DNA of 64,000 nt, taken from Rhodocaloribacter litoris (GTDB lineage Bacteria > Bacteroidota > Rhodothermia > Rhodothermales > ISCAR-4553). A model generated the notes under the pieces. The model searched no databases, was not told the origin of the DNA, and worked only from the letters and a program-made list of their open reading frames with translations. Positions 19,263 through 29,827 of this stretch are shown piece by piece. The stretch's first letter is position 1, and every line of letters starts with the position of its first letter. The position numbers and the translations under genes are program-made. The stretch is from positions 2,055,782-2,119,781 of the forward strand of contig NZ_CP076718.1 in the NCBI RefSeq assembly GCF_011682235.2, given 5' to 3'.

Positions 19263-19810
19263 GGGCCCAGCAACCGGTCCACAGCGGCCACGGCGGTGCG
19301 GAAGCGCACTTCGGGCGGGCCGGCCACGCGGACGAACGGCACGCCGCGCCGCAGCAGCTCAGCCTCGAACTGCCGCTGGAAGAACACCCGGGCTTCGGGG
19401 CCGTCGCGCTGCCCGGGGTCGGGCACCCACGGGATGTCGTCGGCCAGGAGCAGGTACAGGTCGCCCTGGTGTTCGTACGAGGCGGCGCGGACCCACGCCG
19501 GGCAGGTGCCGAAGAAGTGGGTCTGGTAGAGGACGGTCGAGATCAGGTCCGTGTCGAGGAAGAGGACGCGGCGCGCGCGGGGCCGCAGGGCCGCCACGGA
19601 GGCCAGGTGCCCCCGGGCGATGGCGTCCACGTCGTGCGCCTCGGGCAGTGCTCCCTTCTCGTCGACGAACCGCCGGAGGTACTCGGGCACCCAGACGGTG
19701 CCGTAGTGGCCAGCCAGCCGGCGGGCCAGCGTCGTCTTGCCGGTGGATTCGGCCCCGGTGAGCACGACCCGCTTCAGGCCGGCTCCGGCGCGGGCATCGT
19801 CCTTTTCCAT
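19205..19810 (-). CDS. NadR-like ribosylnicotinamide kinase / AAA ATPase
   Basis: The 201-residue protein has Walker A LTGAESTGKTTLARRLA, WVPEYLRRFVDEKG, VLFLDTDLISTVLY and DLYLLLADDIPWVPD, the pattern of the C-terminal kinase domain of NadR (AAA_28). It would phosphorylate nicotinamide riboside to NMN. It lacks the adenylyltransferase and HTH domains of enteric NadR. It overlaps the end of pnuC by 37 bp, matching the known transporter-kinase pairing. The last ~19 residues (AVVSAASGTRSTLPPGSL) are encoded by the antisense copy of the dipeptidase 3' end. Confidence 0.85.
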   Translation of the reverse strand: MEKDDARAGAGLKRVVLTGAESTGKTTLARRLAGHYGTVWVPEYLRRFVDEKGALPEAHDVDAIARGHLASVAALRPRARRVLFLDTDLISTVLYQTHFFGTCPAWVRAASYEHQGDLYLLLADDIPWVPDPGQRDGPEARVFFQRQFEAELLRRGVPFVRVAGPPEVRFRTAVAAVDRLLGPAVVSAASGTRSTLPPGSL

Positions 19811-20376
19811 GCGAAGTAGCCCGTCGTGGCGAGGACCAGGTAGAGGGCAAAGAGCACCGAGGTCAGGTACAGCCCCTTGTACACGTAGATGAACACATAG
19901 AGCGTGTCCACAGCGATCCAGAGGAGCCAGTTCTCCAGGATCTTGCGGGCCGTCATCCAGGTGGCAACGAGGCTGAAGACGGTGGTGGCCGAGTCCCAGT
20001 AGGGCAGGTCGGCGTCGGTGAAGCGGGCCAGGAGGTAGCCCATCAGGGCGGTGCCGGCAAGGCCGAGCAGGGCCGCGACGGCCGCCTGCCGTCTGGCGAG
20101 GCGCACCACCGGGGCCTCGCCGTCGTCCCGGCCGCCGTGAAGCCAGTAGTACCAGCCGTAGAGCGAGAGGCCGATGTAGAAGACCTGCAGGCCCATGTCC
20201 GCATAGAGCCGTACCTCCCAGAAGACGATGAGGTACGCCGTCACGCTGACGAGGCCGGCGGGCCAGCACCAGACGTTCTGCCGGATGTTGAGGAGAACGT
20301 AGAGCAGGCCGGCCGTGAAGCCGACCACCTCCAGCAGGTTGAACCCCTTGATGAACAGCTCCTGAAACAGCTCCAC
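19774..20376 (-). CDS. pnuC: Nicotinamide riboside transporter
   Basis: The 200-residue protein has about seven hydrophobic segments and PnuC motifs: LEVVGFTAGLLYVLLNIRQN, VWCWPAGLVSVTAYL, YGWYYWLHGG, and WMTARKILENWLLWIAVD. I take the GTG at 20376 (VELFQELFIKGFNLLE) as start because it matches the usual short N-terminus; the frame is open to an ATG at 20475, which would add 33 non-conserved residues. Overlap with the kinase gene downstream supports coupled NR uptake and trapping as NMN. Confidence 0.87.
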   Translation of the reverse strand: MELFQELFIKGFNLLEVVGFTAGLLYVLLNIRQNVWCWPAGLVSVTAYLIVFWEVRLYADMGLQVFYIGLSLYGWYYWLHGGRDDGEAPVVRLARRQAAVAALLGLAGTALMGYLLARFTDADLPYWDSATTVFSLVATWMTARKILENWLLWIAVDTLYVFIYVYKGLYLTSVLFALYLVLATTGYFAWKRTMPAPEPA

Positions 20377-20447
20377 GGCGGCCCGGTGGCTTTGAAAGCA
20401 GGCAGGTGCGGAAATTAAGCCTGCAGGATACGAGCGTTCCCCTTTAC

Positions 20448-20482
20448 CCTTCATGCCACGAAGGCACGAAGACACAAAGAGG
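20448..20482. repeat. Short CACGAAG-type repeat
   Basis: The stretch contains consecutive related words (GCCACGAAG, GCACGAAG, ACACAAAG) between pnuC and typA. It resembles the dispersed short-period sequences seen in many environmental genomes and, in style, the heptamer arrays at 3762. No function can be assigned. Confidence 0.5.
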
Positions 20483-20509
20483 CGGGCTTTTCTCCTGCCT
20501 GTTGACGCC

Positions 20510-22336
20510 CTACGCCTCCGCCTTCCGGCTCAGGGCGTGTTTCTTGCGCTCGTGCGGGTCGAGGTGGCGCTTGCGCAGGCGGATCGACCGGGGCGTCACC
20601 TCGATCAGCTCGTCCTCGCGGATGAACTCGATGGCCTCTTCGAGCGAGAGGCGGCGCGGGGGCACCAGCTTCTCGAAGGCGTCGGCCGAGGCGGCCCGCA
20701 TGTTGGTCAGCTTCTTCTCCTTCGTGACGTTCACCTCCAGGTCCACGTCGCGGCTGTTCTCGCCCACGATCATGCCGGCGTAGACGTCGTCGCCGGGGGC
20801 GACGAACAGCTCGCCGCGCTCCTGCAGGCCGAGCACGGCATAGGCCGTCACCTTGCCGGGGCGGTCGGCCACGAGGGCGCCGGTGGTGCGGTGCACGATC
20901 TCGCCGGCCACCGGGCGGAAGCGGTCGAAAAGGTGGGTCAGGATGCCGGTGCCCTTGGTGTCGGTCAGGAACTCGGTGCGGTAGCCGATGAGGCCGCGGC
21001 TCGGGATCTCGAATTCCAGGCGCACGCGCCCGCTGCCGTGGTTGACCATCTTCGTCATGATGCCCTTGCGCAGGCCCATCTTCTGCACCACCACCCCCAT
21101 GAATTCCTCGGCCACGTCGATCAGGGCGATCTCGAAGGGCTCATGCTTCTTGCCGTCGATCTCCTTGATGATGACCTGGGGCATGCCGACGGTGAACTCA
21201 TAGCCCTCGCGGCGCATCTGTTCGATGAGGATGGCCATCTGCAGCTCGCCCCGCCCGTAGACGAGGAAGCGGTCCGGCGAGTCGGTTTCCTCGATGCGCA
21301 TGGCCAGGTTGTTTTCGGCCTCTTTGAGGAGCCGGTCCCGCAGGTTGCGCGAGGTGACGTACTGGCCTTCGCGCCCGCTGAAGGGGCCGTCGTTGATGCG
21401 GAACTCCATCGACATCGTCGGTTCGTCGACGTGGAGGGGGGGCAGCGGCTGCGGGGTTTCAGCGTCGGCCAGGCTCTCGCCCAGCCCGATGCCGGTCATG
21501 CCGGCGACGGCCACGATCTCGCCCGGCCCGGCGGCTTCCACCTCCACGCGCTGGAGGCCTTCGTAGACGTAGAGGGCCGTCACCTCGGCGCGGGTGATGT
21601 GGCCGTCGCGGTGGCAGAGGCTCACGCGCCGGCGGTTGCGGAGGGTGCCCTGCATGACGCGCCCGATGGCCAGCGGCCCCCGGTAGGGATCCGGCTGCAC
21701 GTTGGTGACGAGCACCTGGAGCGGGGCCGCCGGATCGCCCGCAGGGGGCGGGATGTGCCGGAGGATGGCGTCGAAGAGCGGGCGCAGGTCGGTCAGCGGG
21801 GCGTCCAGTTCCGCCGTGCACTGCCCGTCGCGGGCGACGGCAAAGAGGACGGGGAACTCGATCTGATGCTCGTCGGCGTCGAGGTCGATGAACAGGTCGT
21901 AGACCTCGTCGAGCACCTCGCGGGGGCGGGCGTCCTGGCGGTCGATCTTGTTGATGACCACGATGGCGGGCAGCCCCAGCGCCAGCGCCTTCGAGAGGAC
22001 GAAGCGGGTCTGCGGCAGCGGCCCCTCGGCGGCGTCGACGAGCAACATGATACCGTCGACCATGCGGAGCGTGCGCTCGACCTCGCCGCCGAAGTCGGCA
22101 TGCCCCGGTGTGTCGACGATGTTGATCTTGACGCCCTCGTACGTGACGGCCGTGTTCTTGGCCATGATGGTGATGCCCTTCTCGCGCTCGAGGTCCATCG
22201 AGTCCATCACGCGCTCCTGCACCTCCTGATTGGCGCGGAAGGTGCCGCTCTGCCAGAGCATGGCATCGACGAGGGTGGTCTTGCCGTGATCGACGTGGGC
22301 GACGATGGCGATGTTGCGCAGGCGGGTCGGGTTCAT
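20510..22336 (-). CDS. typA: Ribosome-associated GTPase TypA/BipA
   Basis: The 608-residue length is standard. G motifs are intact: [12 protein letters not shown] (G1), [10 protein letters not shown] (G2 region), [14 protein letters not shown] (G3) and [10 protein letters not shown] (G4). The EF-G-like domains and BipA C-terminal domain follow ([20 protein letters not shown]). TypA binds the ribosome and supports growth under stress and cold and large-subunit assembly. It is a single gene with 160 bp of free sequence in front. Confidence 0.97.
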   Translation of the reverse strand: MNPTRLRNIAIVAHVDHGKTTLVDAMLWQSGTFRANQEVQERVMDSMDLEREKGITIMAKNTAVTYEGVKINIVDTPGHADFGGEVERTLRMVDGIMLLVDAAEGPLPQTRFVLSKALALGLPAIVVINKIDRQDARPREVLDEVYDLFIDLDADEHQIEFPVLFAVARDGQCTAELDAPLTDLRPLFDAILRHIPPPAGDPAAPLQVLVTNVQPDPYRGPLAIGRVMQGTLRNRRRVSLCHRDGHITRAEVTALYVYEGLQRVEVEAAGPGEIVAVAGMTGIGLGESLADAETPQPLPPLHVDEPTMSMEFRINDGPFSGREGQYVTSRNLRDRLLKEAENNLAMRIEETDSPDRFLVYGRGELQMAILIEQMRREGYEFTVGMPQVIIKEIDGKKHEPFEIALIDVAEEFMGVVVQKMGLRKGIMTKMVNHGSGRVRLEFEIPSRGLIGYRTEFLTDTKGTGILTHLFDRFRPVAGEIVHRTTGALVADRPGKVTAYAVLGLQERGELFVAPGDDVYAGMIVGENSRDVDLEVNVTKEKKLTNMRAASADAFEKLVPPRRLSLEEAIEFIREDELIEVTPRSIRLRKRHLDPHERKKHALSRKAEA

Positions 22337-22499
22337 AGCCGGTTCGTGTAAAAAACGGACGGCCCGCGCCGGCGAGCCGCCCGGAGGGAAAGCGGGGAAG
22401 AAGGGGGAAGGCGGGCGTTTCTTTCGCGCAGCGGGCGTGCAGGTTCCACCCCGCCGTGCGAAATCTCGGTGAGCAGGGCTCCCGGCCGGCGGGGATGGC

Positions 22500-24926
22500 T
22501 CACTCGCCCGCCGGGACGGGCACGCCGCTTCGGGGACCCACCGTCGCTTCGATGTACTTGAGGATGCGGCGGTACTCGTCGGTCCAGCTCGCCGGTTCGG
22601 TGAAGCCGTGGTTCTCGACCGGGTAGACGGCCATCTCCCAGCCTTCCTTGCCGAGCTCGATGAGCCGCTGGGCCAGGCGAACGACGTCCTGGAACTGCAC
22701 GTTGGTGTCCACCATGCCGTGCGCGATCAGGAGCGGGTCCTCGAGCCCTTCGGCGAAGTAGATGGGCGAGGAGCGGGCGTAGGCGAGCGAGTCCTCGACG
22801 GGCGTGTTCAGGATGTTGGACGTATAGGTGTGGTTGTAGTGGGCCCAGTCGGTGACGGCGCGGAGGGCGGCCCCGCCGCCGAAGTGCTCGGGCTCGGTGA
22901 AGAGGGCCATCAGCGTGATGAAGCCGCCGTAGGAGCCGCCGTAGATGAAGATGCGCTCGGGGGGGATGCCGTAGGCCTGCCCGAGGTAGCGAGCGGCGTC
23001 GACGTAGTCCTGCAGGTCGCGCCCGCCCATGTGGCGGTAGATGGCCGTGCGCCAGTCGCGCCCGTAGCCGGCCGAGGCGCGGTAGTCCACGTTCATCACG
23101 TAATAGCCGCGCTCGACGAGCAGGTTGTGGAACATGTACTCGCGGAAGTAGCTGCTCCAGCCTTTATGGACGTTCTGCAGGTAGCCCGCGCCGTGGACGA
23201 ACAGGACGGCCCCGCCGTTGGGCGCCTCGGGAACGAAGAGCTGGGCGGGGACGGCGGCGCCGTCGGAGGCCTCGAAGCGGATGATCTCGCCCGTGCGCCA
23301 GGGGTAGGCGGCCCACGCCTCCGTCGGTGAATGGGTCAGGCGCCGGGGCGCGTCTCCGGGCGTCTGGAAGAACAGGTCGGGCGGGCGGTTGGTGAACGAG
23401 TAGCGGTTGGCCATCCGCCGCTCGTCCGGTGCGAGGGCGACCTCGTTGAAGCCCTCCATCGTGGTCAGCCGGGTGCGCGGCCCGCCGTCGACCGGCATCC
23501 GGTAGAAGTGTCGCTCGAAGGGCGAGCCCTCGCTGCTGGTGAAGAACCAGGTGCGGCCGTCGCGGGAGAGCATCGGGTCGAACACCTCGAACGGCCCGTC
23601 GGTGAGCTGGCGGACCTCGCCCGTGGCGACGTCGACGGTGTAGAGGTGGCTGTAGCCGGTGCGCTCGCTCTGGAAGAAGAAGCGGCGGTTGTCCGGGAGC
23701 CAGCCCAGGGTGCTGCGGCCGCCGAACCACGAGATGCCCGGCCCGGCGATCCAGGCCTCGTCCGTCTGCCGGTCGAGCACCGCCAGCGTGGCCGTTTCGG
23801 GGTCGAGGCGGGCAATCCAGCGGTCCTTGTTGTCGCGCGTGCGCACTTCCACGACGGCATAGCGACCGTCGCCGCTCCAGTACGGGCCGTAGGCGTAGAG
23901 CAGCCGCTCCTTCTTCGACGAGTCGGGCTGCACGCCTTCGTCGCGCCGGTGGGCGGGGACGACGTCGTAGGCGCCGGGAAGCCGGTAGAGGTCCACGGCG
24001 TAGGTGGTGTCGCGCGCGAGGTCCTGCACGTACAACTCGGCGCGGGCGCCGGGCACGCCCACCTTGGCGCGGGCCGTCAGGTCCTCGGCATAGCCGCTCT
24101 CGGTGACGTAGTTCTGCACGAGCGTGGGCTTGCGCGGGGCCTCGTCGGAGAGGACGAACGTGACGAAGCGGCCGGTGGGGTCGAGCCGGAGCTGGCTCAG
24201 GTTCCGGTCGCCCAGGTAGAAGGTGGGCGGCGGGTCGTCGGCGCGGCGGTCGCGCTCCCGGGCCTTTTCGCGGGCCTCGCGCTCCTCCTTCTGCTTGCGA
24301 AGGTAGTCGAACAGGTGGAGCTGCTGCGCGCGGAGGAAGGCATCCTGTGCATCCGGGTCGGCGTCTTTCGGGGCCTTGCCCTTGCGCAGGTCGGTCAGCT
24401 GCCGGAGCGCGCCGGTGGCCAGGTCGAGAAGGAACAGGTTGTCGTCGCGGACGAAGACGACGCCGGTGCCGTCCGGGGTGAAGCGGGGGTCGCTTTCCTG
24501 CTCGCGGGTGTCGGTCAGCCGGGTGCGGGTGCGGCGCTGGCGGTCGTAGAGGAAGAGGTCGCCATCGTGTTCGTAGACCTTGCGCCGGAAGGCCGCGTCG
24601 TAGACGTGCTCGCCGTGATGCCACCCGTCGAAGCGCGGGTCACGCAGCACCCGGCGGCGCTCGTCGGGAGGCACTTGCTCCGGCGTGTTGCCCTCGCGGG
24701 TGACCCGGTAGAGCGAGTCGGCGGGGAACCGGCCCTGCGGGTTCCACCAGAAGTAGAGCGTCGTGCCGTCCTCGGACCACCAGGGGCTTGAGGGGCTGTC
24801 GCCGACCCACGAGGCGGGGTCCTGCATGATCTGCTCGACGGTGAGCGGCACGGGCTGGGCCGTCGCCTGTATAACGCAAACAAGGGCCGGTAGCAAAAAG
24901 GCGAGAAGGATGACAGGGAAACGCAT
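22500..24926 (-). CDS. Secreted S9 family prolyl oligopeptidase / dipeptidyl peptidase
   Basis: The 808-residue protein has a signal peptide ([18 protein letters not shown]), an N-terminal beta-propeller of TolB/DPP-IV type ([36 protein letters not shown]), and a C-terminal alpha/beta-hydrolase domain. The nucleophile is in [14 protein letters not shown], the Asp in [13 protein letters not shown] and the His in [10 protein letters not shown]. It would cleave short peptides in the periplasm. Complete, single gene; divergent from capA. Confidence 0.93.
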   Translation of the reverse strand: MRFPVILLAFLLPALVCVIQATAQPVPLTVEQIMQDPASWVGDSPSSPWWSEDGTTLYFWWNPQGRFPADSLYRVTREGNTPEQVPPDERRRVLRDPRFDGWHHGEHVYDAAFRRKVYEHDGDLFLYDRQRRTRTRLTDTREQESDPRFTPDGTGVVFVRDDNLFLLDLATGALRQLTDLRKGKAPKDADPDAQDAFLRAQQLHLFDYLRKQKEEREAREKARERDRRADDPPPTFYLGDRNLSQLRLDPTGRFVTFVLSDEAPRKPTLVQNYVTESGYAEDLTARAKVGVPGARAELYVQDLARDTTYAVDLYRLPGAYDVVPAHRRDEGVQPDSSKKERLLYAYGPYWSGDGRYAVVEVRTRDNKDRWIARLDPETATLAVLDRQTDEAWIAGPGISWFGGRSTLGWLPDNRRFFFQSERTGYSHLYTVDVATGEVRQLTDGPFEVFDPMLSRDGRTWFFTSSEGSPFERHFYRMPVDGGPRTRLTTMEGFNEVALAPDERRMANRYSFTNRPPDLFFQTPGDAPRRLTHSPTEAWAAYPWRTGEIIRFEASDGAAVPAQLFVPEAPNGGAVLFVHGAGYLQNVHKGWSSYFREYMFHNLLVERGYYVMNVDYRASAGYGRDWRTAIYRHMGGRDLQDYVDAARYLGQAYGIPPERIFIYGGSYGGFITLMALFTEPEHFGGGAALRAVTDWAHYNHTYTSNILNTPVEDSLAYARSSPIYFAEGLEDPLLIAHGMVDTNVQFQDVVRLAQRLIELGKEGWEMAVYPVENHGFTEPASWTDEYRRILKYIEATVGPRSGVPVPAGE

Positions 24927-25138
24927 GGGCGGGCAGGGCCTGGTGTAGGGAAAATAGAGACGGGGAATAAAGATACGGGATCGCCGGGCTATGGGCTACC
25001 GGCCGGCCGACTGCCACAACCCGGCCTCGGCCCTTCGGGACTCCTGTCATTGTTCGTATCATGGGTTTCGCAGGATGTGTTTTGTTGTGCGCCCGCTGGA
25101 TCGCGCGCAGATTTGCGGGATGAACAGGGTGGCCCGGG

Positions 25139-26386
25139 ATGCATGCTTTGACACGGCGAACCTTTCTGATGCGGAGCAGCGTGGCGTGCCTGGGGCTTGC
25201 GCTTTCGGCTCCGGAGAACATGGTGCGTGGAGAAAGCGCGGCCGTCTTCGACAGCCATGCGGGTACGTCCTCCCGGGACCGGCCGCTCACGCTTTTTCTG
25301 GCCGGGGACGTCATGACGGGACGGGGGGTCGATCAGATCCTACCGCACCCGGTGGATCCCCGGCTGCACGAGGCGTACGTGAAGCGGGCGGACACGTACG
25401 TGCGGCTGGCCGAGGCGAAGCACGGGCGGATCCCCACCCCGGTGCCGTACCCCTACGTCTGGGGGGAAGCCCTCGACGAACTGGCACGGGTCCGTCCGGA
25501 TGCCCGGATCGTCAACCTGGAGACGGCCGTCACCACGAGCAACGACTGGTGGCGCGGCAAGGGCATCCACTACCGGATGCACCCTGCCAACGTCCCCGTT
25601 CTCACGGCTGCCGACCTCGACGTCTGCGTGCTGGGCAACAACCACGTCATGGACTGGGGCCACACCGGGCTCCGGGAAACGCTGGCCGTGCTGCGTGCGG
25701 CGGGCCTGCGCACGGCCGGTGCAGGCCTCGACCGGGAGGAGGCGGCTGCACCGGCGGTGCTCGAGACCCGGACCGGGCGGGTGCTGGTCTTCTCCTACGG
25801 TACCCCGGACGCGGGCGTGCCACCGGCATGGGCAGCCGGGACGAATCGGCCCGGTGTCAACCTGCTCCCGGCGCTCGACGCCCGGGGTGCCCGGCAGGTC
25901 ATCGACGCGGTCCGGACCCACCGGCACACGGGGGATCGGGTCGTCGTCTCCCTCCACTGGGGTGCCAACTGGGGCTATGCCATCCCACCGGCACAGCGGG
26001 ACTTCGCCCACCGGCTCGTGGACGCGGGCGCCGCCGATGTCATCCACGGGCATTCCTCACACCATCCGAAAGGCATCGAGGTCTACCGGCGCCGGCCCAT
26101 CCTCTATGGTGCCGGCGACCTGATCAACGACTACGAGGGGATCGAAGGTTACGAGGCATTCCGGAGCAACCTGAGGCTTCTGTATTTCCCGGCGCTGGAC
26201 GAGAACGGGGCACTCCTCTCACTCGAGATGGTGCCGGTGCAGATACGTCGTTTCCGGCTGGAGCGTGCTCCGGAGGCGGCGGTCCACTGGCTGGCGGAGG
26301 TGCTGGATCGGGAAAGCCGCCGGTTTGGCACCCGGGTCGAGGTGACGCCTCGAGGCCGCCTGGCGCTGCGCTGGAACACCCCGTGA
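25139..26386 (+). CDS. CapA-family metallophosphatase-like protein with twin-Arg-like leader
   Basis: The 415-residue protein has the CapA/PgsA fold pattern: LFLAGDVMTGRGVD, RIVNLETAVTTSND, VCVLGNNHVMDWGHTG, VVVSLHWGANWGY and IHGHSSHHPKGIEVY, which gathers the Asp/Asn/His metal-site residues. CapA was first linked to poly-gamma-glutamate export, but most homologues are of unknown role. The N-terminus MHALTRRTFLMRSSVACLGL looks like a Tat or Sec leader. No capsule genes are nearby. Confidence 0.88.
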   Translation: MHALTRRTFLMRSSVACLGLALSAPENMVRGESAAVFDSHAGTSSRDRPLTLFLAGDVMTGRGVDQILPHPVDPRLHEAYVKRADTYVRLAEAKHGRIPTPVPYPYVWGEALDELARVRPDARIVNLETAVTTSNDWWRGKGIHYRMHPANVPVLTAADLDVCVLGNNHVMDWGHTGLRETLAVLRAAGLRTAGAGLDREEAAAPAVLETRTGRVLVFSYGTPDAGVPPAWAAGTNRPGVNLLPALDARGARQVIDAVRTHRHTGDRVVVSLHWGANWGYAIPPAQRDFAHRLVDAGAADVIHGHSSHHPKGIEVYRRRPILYGAGDLINDYEGIEGYEAFRSNLRLLYFPALDENGALLSLEMVPVQIRRFRLERAPEAAVHWLAEVLDRESRRFGTRVEVTPRGRLALRWNTP

Positions 26387-26512
26387 GCCCACAATTAACG
26401 TCCGAAGTACCTGCGGCATCAACGTCTTTGACGAACGCTATAGCAGTCCGGCGAACGTGGATGGCCGCGGCCGGACGATGGCGTTCACCGCTCCAAGCTT
26501 CTTGTGCTGCAG

Positions 26513-28990
26513 TCAGTACCCGGTTTTCCGCAAGGCCAGCAGGGTCGCCCGCCGCGCCCGGGCCGTCCGGGTCAGCGGATCGTCCGGCCCCCGCAAGGCC
26601 AGCAGGCGCTCGTAGCCCGTCGTCAGGAGCGTGTCGGCCTCGGCGAAGCGCCCGAGGGCGGCCAGGCAGGCGCCCAGCGACACCCGCGTGTCGGCCACGC
26701 GCCAGTGGTCCGGCCCCAGCAGGCGCTCGCGCTGGGCCAGGCCCTCGCGAAGGAACGGTTCGGCCTCGGCGGGCTGCCCCGCCTCCAGCAGGGCCAGTCC
26801 CAGCCCCACCAGGGCGCGGGCCTGCTGCAGATGCGGCGCCGGCAGCACGTCCCGCTGTATCGCCAGGGCCCGGCGATACAGCCCCGCCGCCTCGTCGTAT
26901 GCGCCCTTCTTCATCACCGCGGCGGCGACGTTCATGAGGCTCACGGCCACGGCGGGATGCCGGGCGCCGAGGCGCGCCTCGCGGAGAGCGAGGGCCTGCC
27001 GGTGCAGGGCTTCGGCCCGGTCCCGGTTCCCCGTCTCCAGCGCCAGAAAACCGAGGTGGTGAAGCGTGGTCGCCTCATCGAGCGGCGACGCGTCCGGATG
27101 GGCCCGGTGCAGGGCGAGCGCCGCTTCGAGGTACGCCCGCGCCTCGTCCGTCCGGTCCTGATCGCGCAGCACGGCCCCCAGGTTTTGCAGTACCCGGGCC
27201 ATCCCCGCACCTCCGGGGTCCACGCGCTGCCAGATGCGCAGGGCCGCCCGGTAGTGTGCCTCCGCTCCGGCGAGCTGCCCCTGGTCGTGCAGCACGATGG
27301 CCAGGTTGTTCAGCGTGCGGGCCACGTCGAGGTGTTGGGCATGGAGATGCCGGCGGCGCAGGGCGAGGGCCTCTTCGAGCAGCGTGCGGGCCTCTGCATA
27401 GTGGCCCAGCCGCCAGGCCAGCACCCCCCGCGTGTTGAGCGTGCCGGCCAGATCGAGCGGGGCCACGTCGCCGGTGTTCCGTTGCAGCGCCAGGGCCGTA
27501 TCCAGCAGCCGGCGGGCCTCCCGGAGCTGCCCCCGGTCCATGTAGATGCCGCCGAGGGTGCTCATGAGCACGGCCCGCGTGGCCGGCTGGTCGTGCAGCG
27601 TCGATGCGATGCGCTGTGTCCCGCGCCGCAGCAGCGTGGAGACGGAGAGGGTATCCTGCCCGGGCCGGGTCGGGTCGGCGGCCCGGAAGAGGTCCTGCAG
27701 GAAGGCGGAGACCTCCTCGGCCCGGTCGCGCTCGTGCGCCAGCCGGCGGGCCTGCTCCCGGCTGGTGAAGGCGAAGCGCAGCGCGAGCACCACCAGGCTG
27801 ACCATCAGCGCCAGCACCAGGGCCGTCGACGCGATGCCGGTGGGATGGCGCCGGACGAAGCAGGCCGCCCGGTAGGCCGGCGTGTCCGGGCGGGCGGTGA
27901 CGGGCCTCCGCCGGAGGTACCGTTCCAGGTCGGCTGCCAGCAGGCCGGCCGTGTCGTAGCGCCGGGCGGGGTCAGGGTGGAGGGCCCGGGCCACGATGGC
28001 GCCGAGGTCGCCCGCCAGCAGGCGCCGCAGGCCGGCCCGGGTCCGCCCGCGGACGCGCGCCGCCGCCTCGGGGTCGTAGCCCTCCCCGGACCGGCACGTC
28101 GCCTCCCACTGTTCCAGCAGCACCGCCCTTCCATCCCGTGCGGGCGCCTCCGGCGCCACGGGGCCGCGAGGCCGGCATCCGACCAGCAGCTCGTGGAGCA
28201 CCACCCCCAGCGCGTACACGTCGCCGGCCGGCGTGACGACCGCGCCCTGCCGTTGCTCCGGGGCCGCGTACGCCGGCGTCATGAACGACGCGCCGCTGGC
28301 CTCCCCCGCATCCTGCCCACCGGGCGACCACAGCTTCGCGATGCCGAAGTCCAGCAGGCGCACCTGCCCGTCGTTCCGGACCAGGATGTGGGCGGGCTTC
28401 AGGTCCTGATGCACGATCAGGTTGCGATGCGCATGCTGCACGGCCGCACAGACCTCCAGGAAGAGCCGGAGCCGGGCCCGCACGTCCAGCCGTTGCGCGT
28501 CGCAGTAGACGTCGATGGGCCGGCCCTCGACGTATTCCATGGCGTAATAGGGGCGGCCGTCCCGGGTCACCCCGCCGTCATAGAGCCGGGCGATGCCGGG
28601 GTGTTCCAGCCGGGCCAGCAGGTGCCGCTCCACCAGGAAGCGACGGTGGACCTCCGGCAGTGTCTTCTCCCGGGGCAGGAGTTTCAGGGCGACCCTTTTC
28701 TCGAAGTGCCCGTCGGCCCGTTCGGCCAGGTAGACCGCGCCCATGCCCCCGCGTCCCAGCAGCCGCACCAGGCGGTAGGCGCCCACCTGCCCCCCCTCAC
28801 ACGCCGTCTCCGCACGCCGGGCCAGCGCGTGAACCCCGATGCGGGAGGCCAGGTCCTGAAAGTAGCGTTCCGCCGTGTCGGAGCCGCCCGTGCCCGCCCC
28901 TTCGCCCTGCCCGCGCGGCTCCGGCGCCCGTTCCCGCCGCAACCAGCGCCGGAGGTGCCCGAACAGCCCGTCCTTCCTGCCGGCACCCAT
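26513..28990 (-). CDS. Ser/Thr protein kinase with TPR repeats
   Basis: The 825-residue protein has an N-terminal kinase domain (about 70-350): glycine loop LGRGGMGAVYLA, Lys in RVALKLLP (103), Glu in VERHLLARL, DFG at 214-216 and AAPEQ. The catalytic loop reads IVHQDLKPAHILV: the usual HRD is HQD and the Mg-binding Asn is His (about 201). A transmembrane segment follows near 380-405 (ALVLALMVSLVVLALRFAF). The C-terminal half consists of ~10 tetratricopeptide repeats (ALALRRRHLHAQHLDVARTL, NNLAIVLHDQGQLAGAEAHY). Four bp separate it from the sigma-factor gene, a pairing common in this lineage. Confidence 0.93.
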   Translation of the reverse strand: MGAGRKDGLFGHLRRWLRRERAPEPRGQGEGAGTGGSDTAERYFQDLASRIGVHALARRAETACEGGQVGAYRLVRLLGRGGMGAVYLAERADGHFEKRVALKLLPREKTLPEVHRRFLVERHLLARLEHPGIARLYDGGVTRDGRPYYAMEYVEGRPIDVYCDAQRLDVRARLRLFLEVCAAVQHAHRNLIVHQDLKPAHILVRNDGQVRLLDFGIAKLWSPGGQDAGEASGASFMTPAYAAPEQRQGAVVTPAGDVYALGVVLHELLVGCRPRGPVAPEAPARDGRAVLLEQWEATCRSGEGYDPEAAARVRGRTRAGLRRLLAGDLGAIVARALHPDPARRYDTAGLLAADLERYLRRRPVTARPDTPAYRAACFVRRHPTGIASTALVLALMVSLVVLALRFAFTSREQARRLAHERDRAEEVSAFLQDLFRAADPTRPGQDTLSVSTLLRRGTQRIASTLHDQPATRAVLMSTLGGIYMDRGQLREARRLLDTALALQRNTGDVAPLDLAGTLNTRGVLAWRLGHYAEARTLLEEALALRRRHLHAQHLDVARTLNNLAIVLHDQGQLAGAEAHYRAALRIWQRVDPGGAGMARVLQNLGAVLRDQDRTDEARAYLEAALALHRAHPDASPLDEATTLHHLGFLALETGNRDRAEALHRQALALREARLGARHPAVAVSLMNVAAAVMKKGAYDEAAGLYRRALAIQRDVLPAPHLQQARALVGLGLALLEAGQPAEAEPFLREGLAQRERLLGPDHWRVADTRVSLGACLAALGRFAEADTLLTTGYERLLALRGPDDPLTRTARARRATLLALRKTGY

Positions 28991-28994
28991 GGTA

Positions 28995-29576
28995 TCACCT
29001 CTGTTCCTTGCGTCCCTCCTCGTTCAGGAGCCGGTACAGCCAGGTGGTTGCCTGGCGCCAGTCGCGCTTGACGGTGCTGGGCGAGACATCCAGGGCGGCG
29101 GCCGTCTCCTCCACGGAAAGACCGAGGAAAAAACGGCTTTCGAAGACCCGGCATTGTCGCTCGCTCCGCCGCTCCAGGTGCCCGAGCGCATCGTCGAGCG
29201 CCAGGAGCTCTTCCATGGCGTCCTCCGCCACCAGCGCCTCGGCGTCGGGGTGTACCCGCACCTGGCCGCCGCCACGACGAAGGGCCTTCTTCTTCCGGGC
29301 CTCGTTCACCAGCACCTGCCGCATGACCCGCGCCGCCAGCGCAAAAAAGTGAGCCCGGTCCTTCCACGACACGTTCCGGTCCCGCGCGAGCTTCAGGTAG
29401 GCTTCATGCACGAGCGCCGTCGTGTTGAGGGTATGGTGGCCGCACCACTGGTAGCGCTGTTGCCGGGCCAGCCGGTGCAGCTCGTCATAAATCCAGGAAA
29501 AAAGCCGGTCCAGGGCTTCCTGGTTTCCCGCTCTGGCCGCCGCGACGCAGAGCAGCATATCCTGTTGTTCCTCCAT
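28995..29576 (-). CDS. ECF-type RNA polymerase sigma factor
   Basis: The 193-residue product has sigma-70 region 2 (LDRLFSWIYDELHRLARQQ, TTALVHEAYLKL, FFALAARVMRQVLVNEAR) and region 4 (QCRVFESRFFLGLSVEETAA, ALDVSPSTVKRDW). This is the Sigma70_ECF subfamily found beside TPR kinases in Rhodothermota and Planctomycetota. ATG 29576 is used; a GTG 12 nt upstream is an alternative. The kinase gene follows after 4 bp, so phosphorylation of the sigma factor or its regulator by that kinase is likely but inferred. Confidence 0.93.
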   Translation of the reverse strand: MEEQQDMLLCVAAARAGNQEALDRLFSWIYDELHRLARQQRYQWCGHHTLNTTALVHEAYLKLARDRNVSWKDRAHFFALAARVMRQVLVNEARKKKALRRGGGQVRVHPDAEALVAEDAMEELLALDDALGHLERRSERQCRVFESRFFLGLSVEETAAALDVSPSTVKRDWRQATTWLYRLLNEEGRKEQR

Positions 29577-29827
29577 GATACCCGGCACACCCTGACGTAC
29601 TGACTGCCTTCTCTATCCAGCCTCACAAGATTTTGCGCATCACGGCAGCTTCCATAAATACCGAATAGACGGGATCAAATCAAAAAAAATGATGGCTGCA
29701 TGGTGCGTGCCGGGTCGTTTCGGTGTGCATACGAGTGAACCCGGCTGCGTGCCGGAAACCGCCGTATGGTCCGTGCTCCGTTCATCCTTTTCCGTCGCAC
29801 CATGCCCCCCGTATTCCTGTCGGGCGG

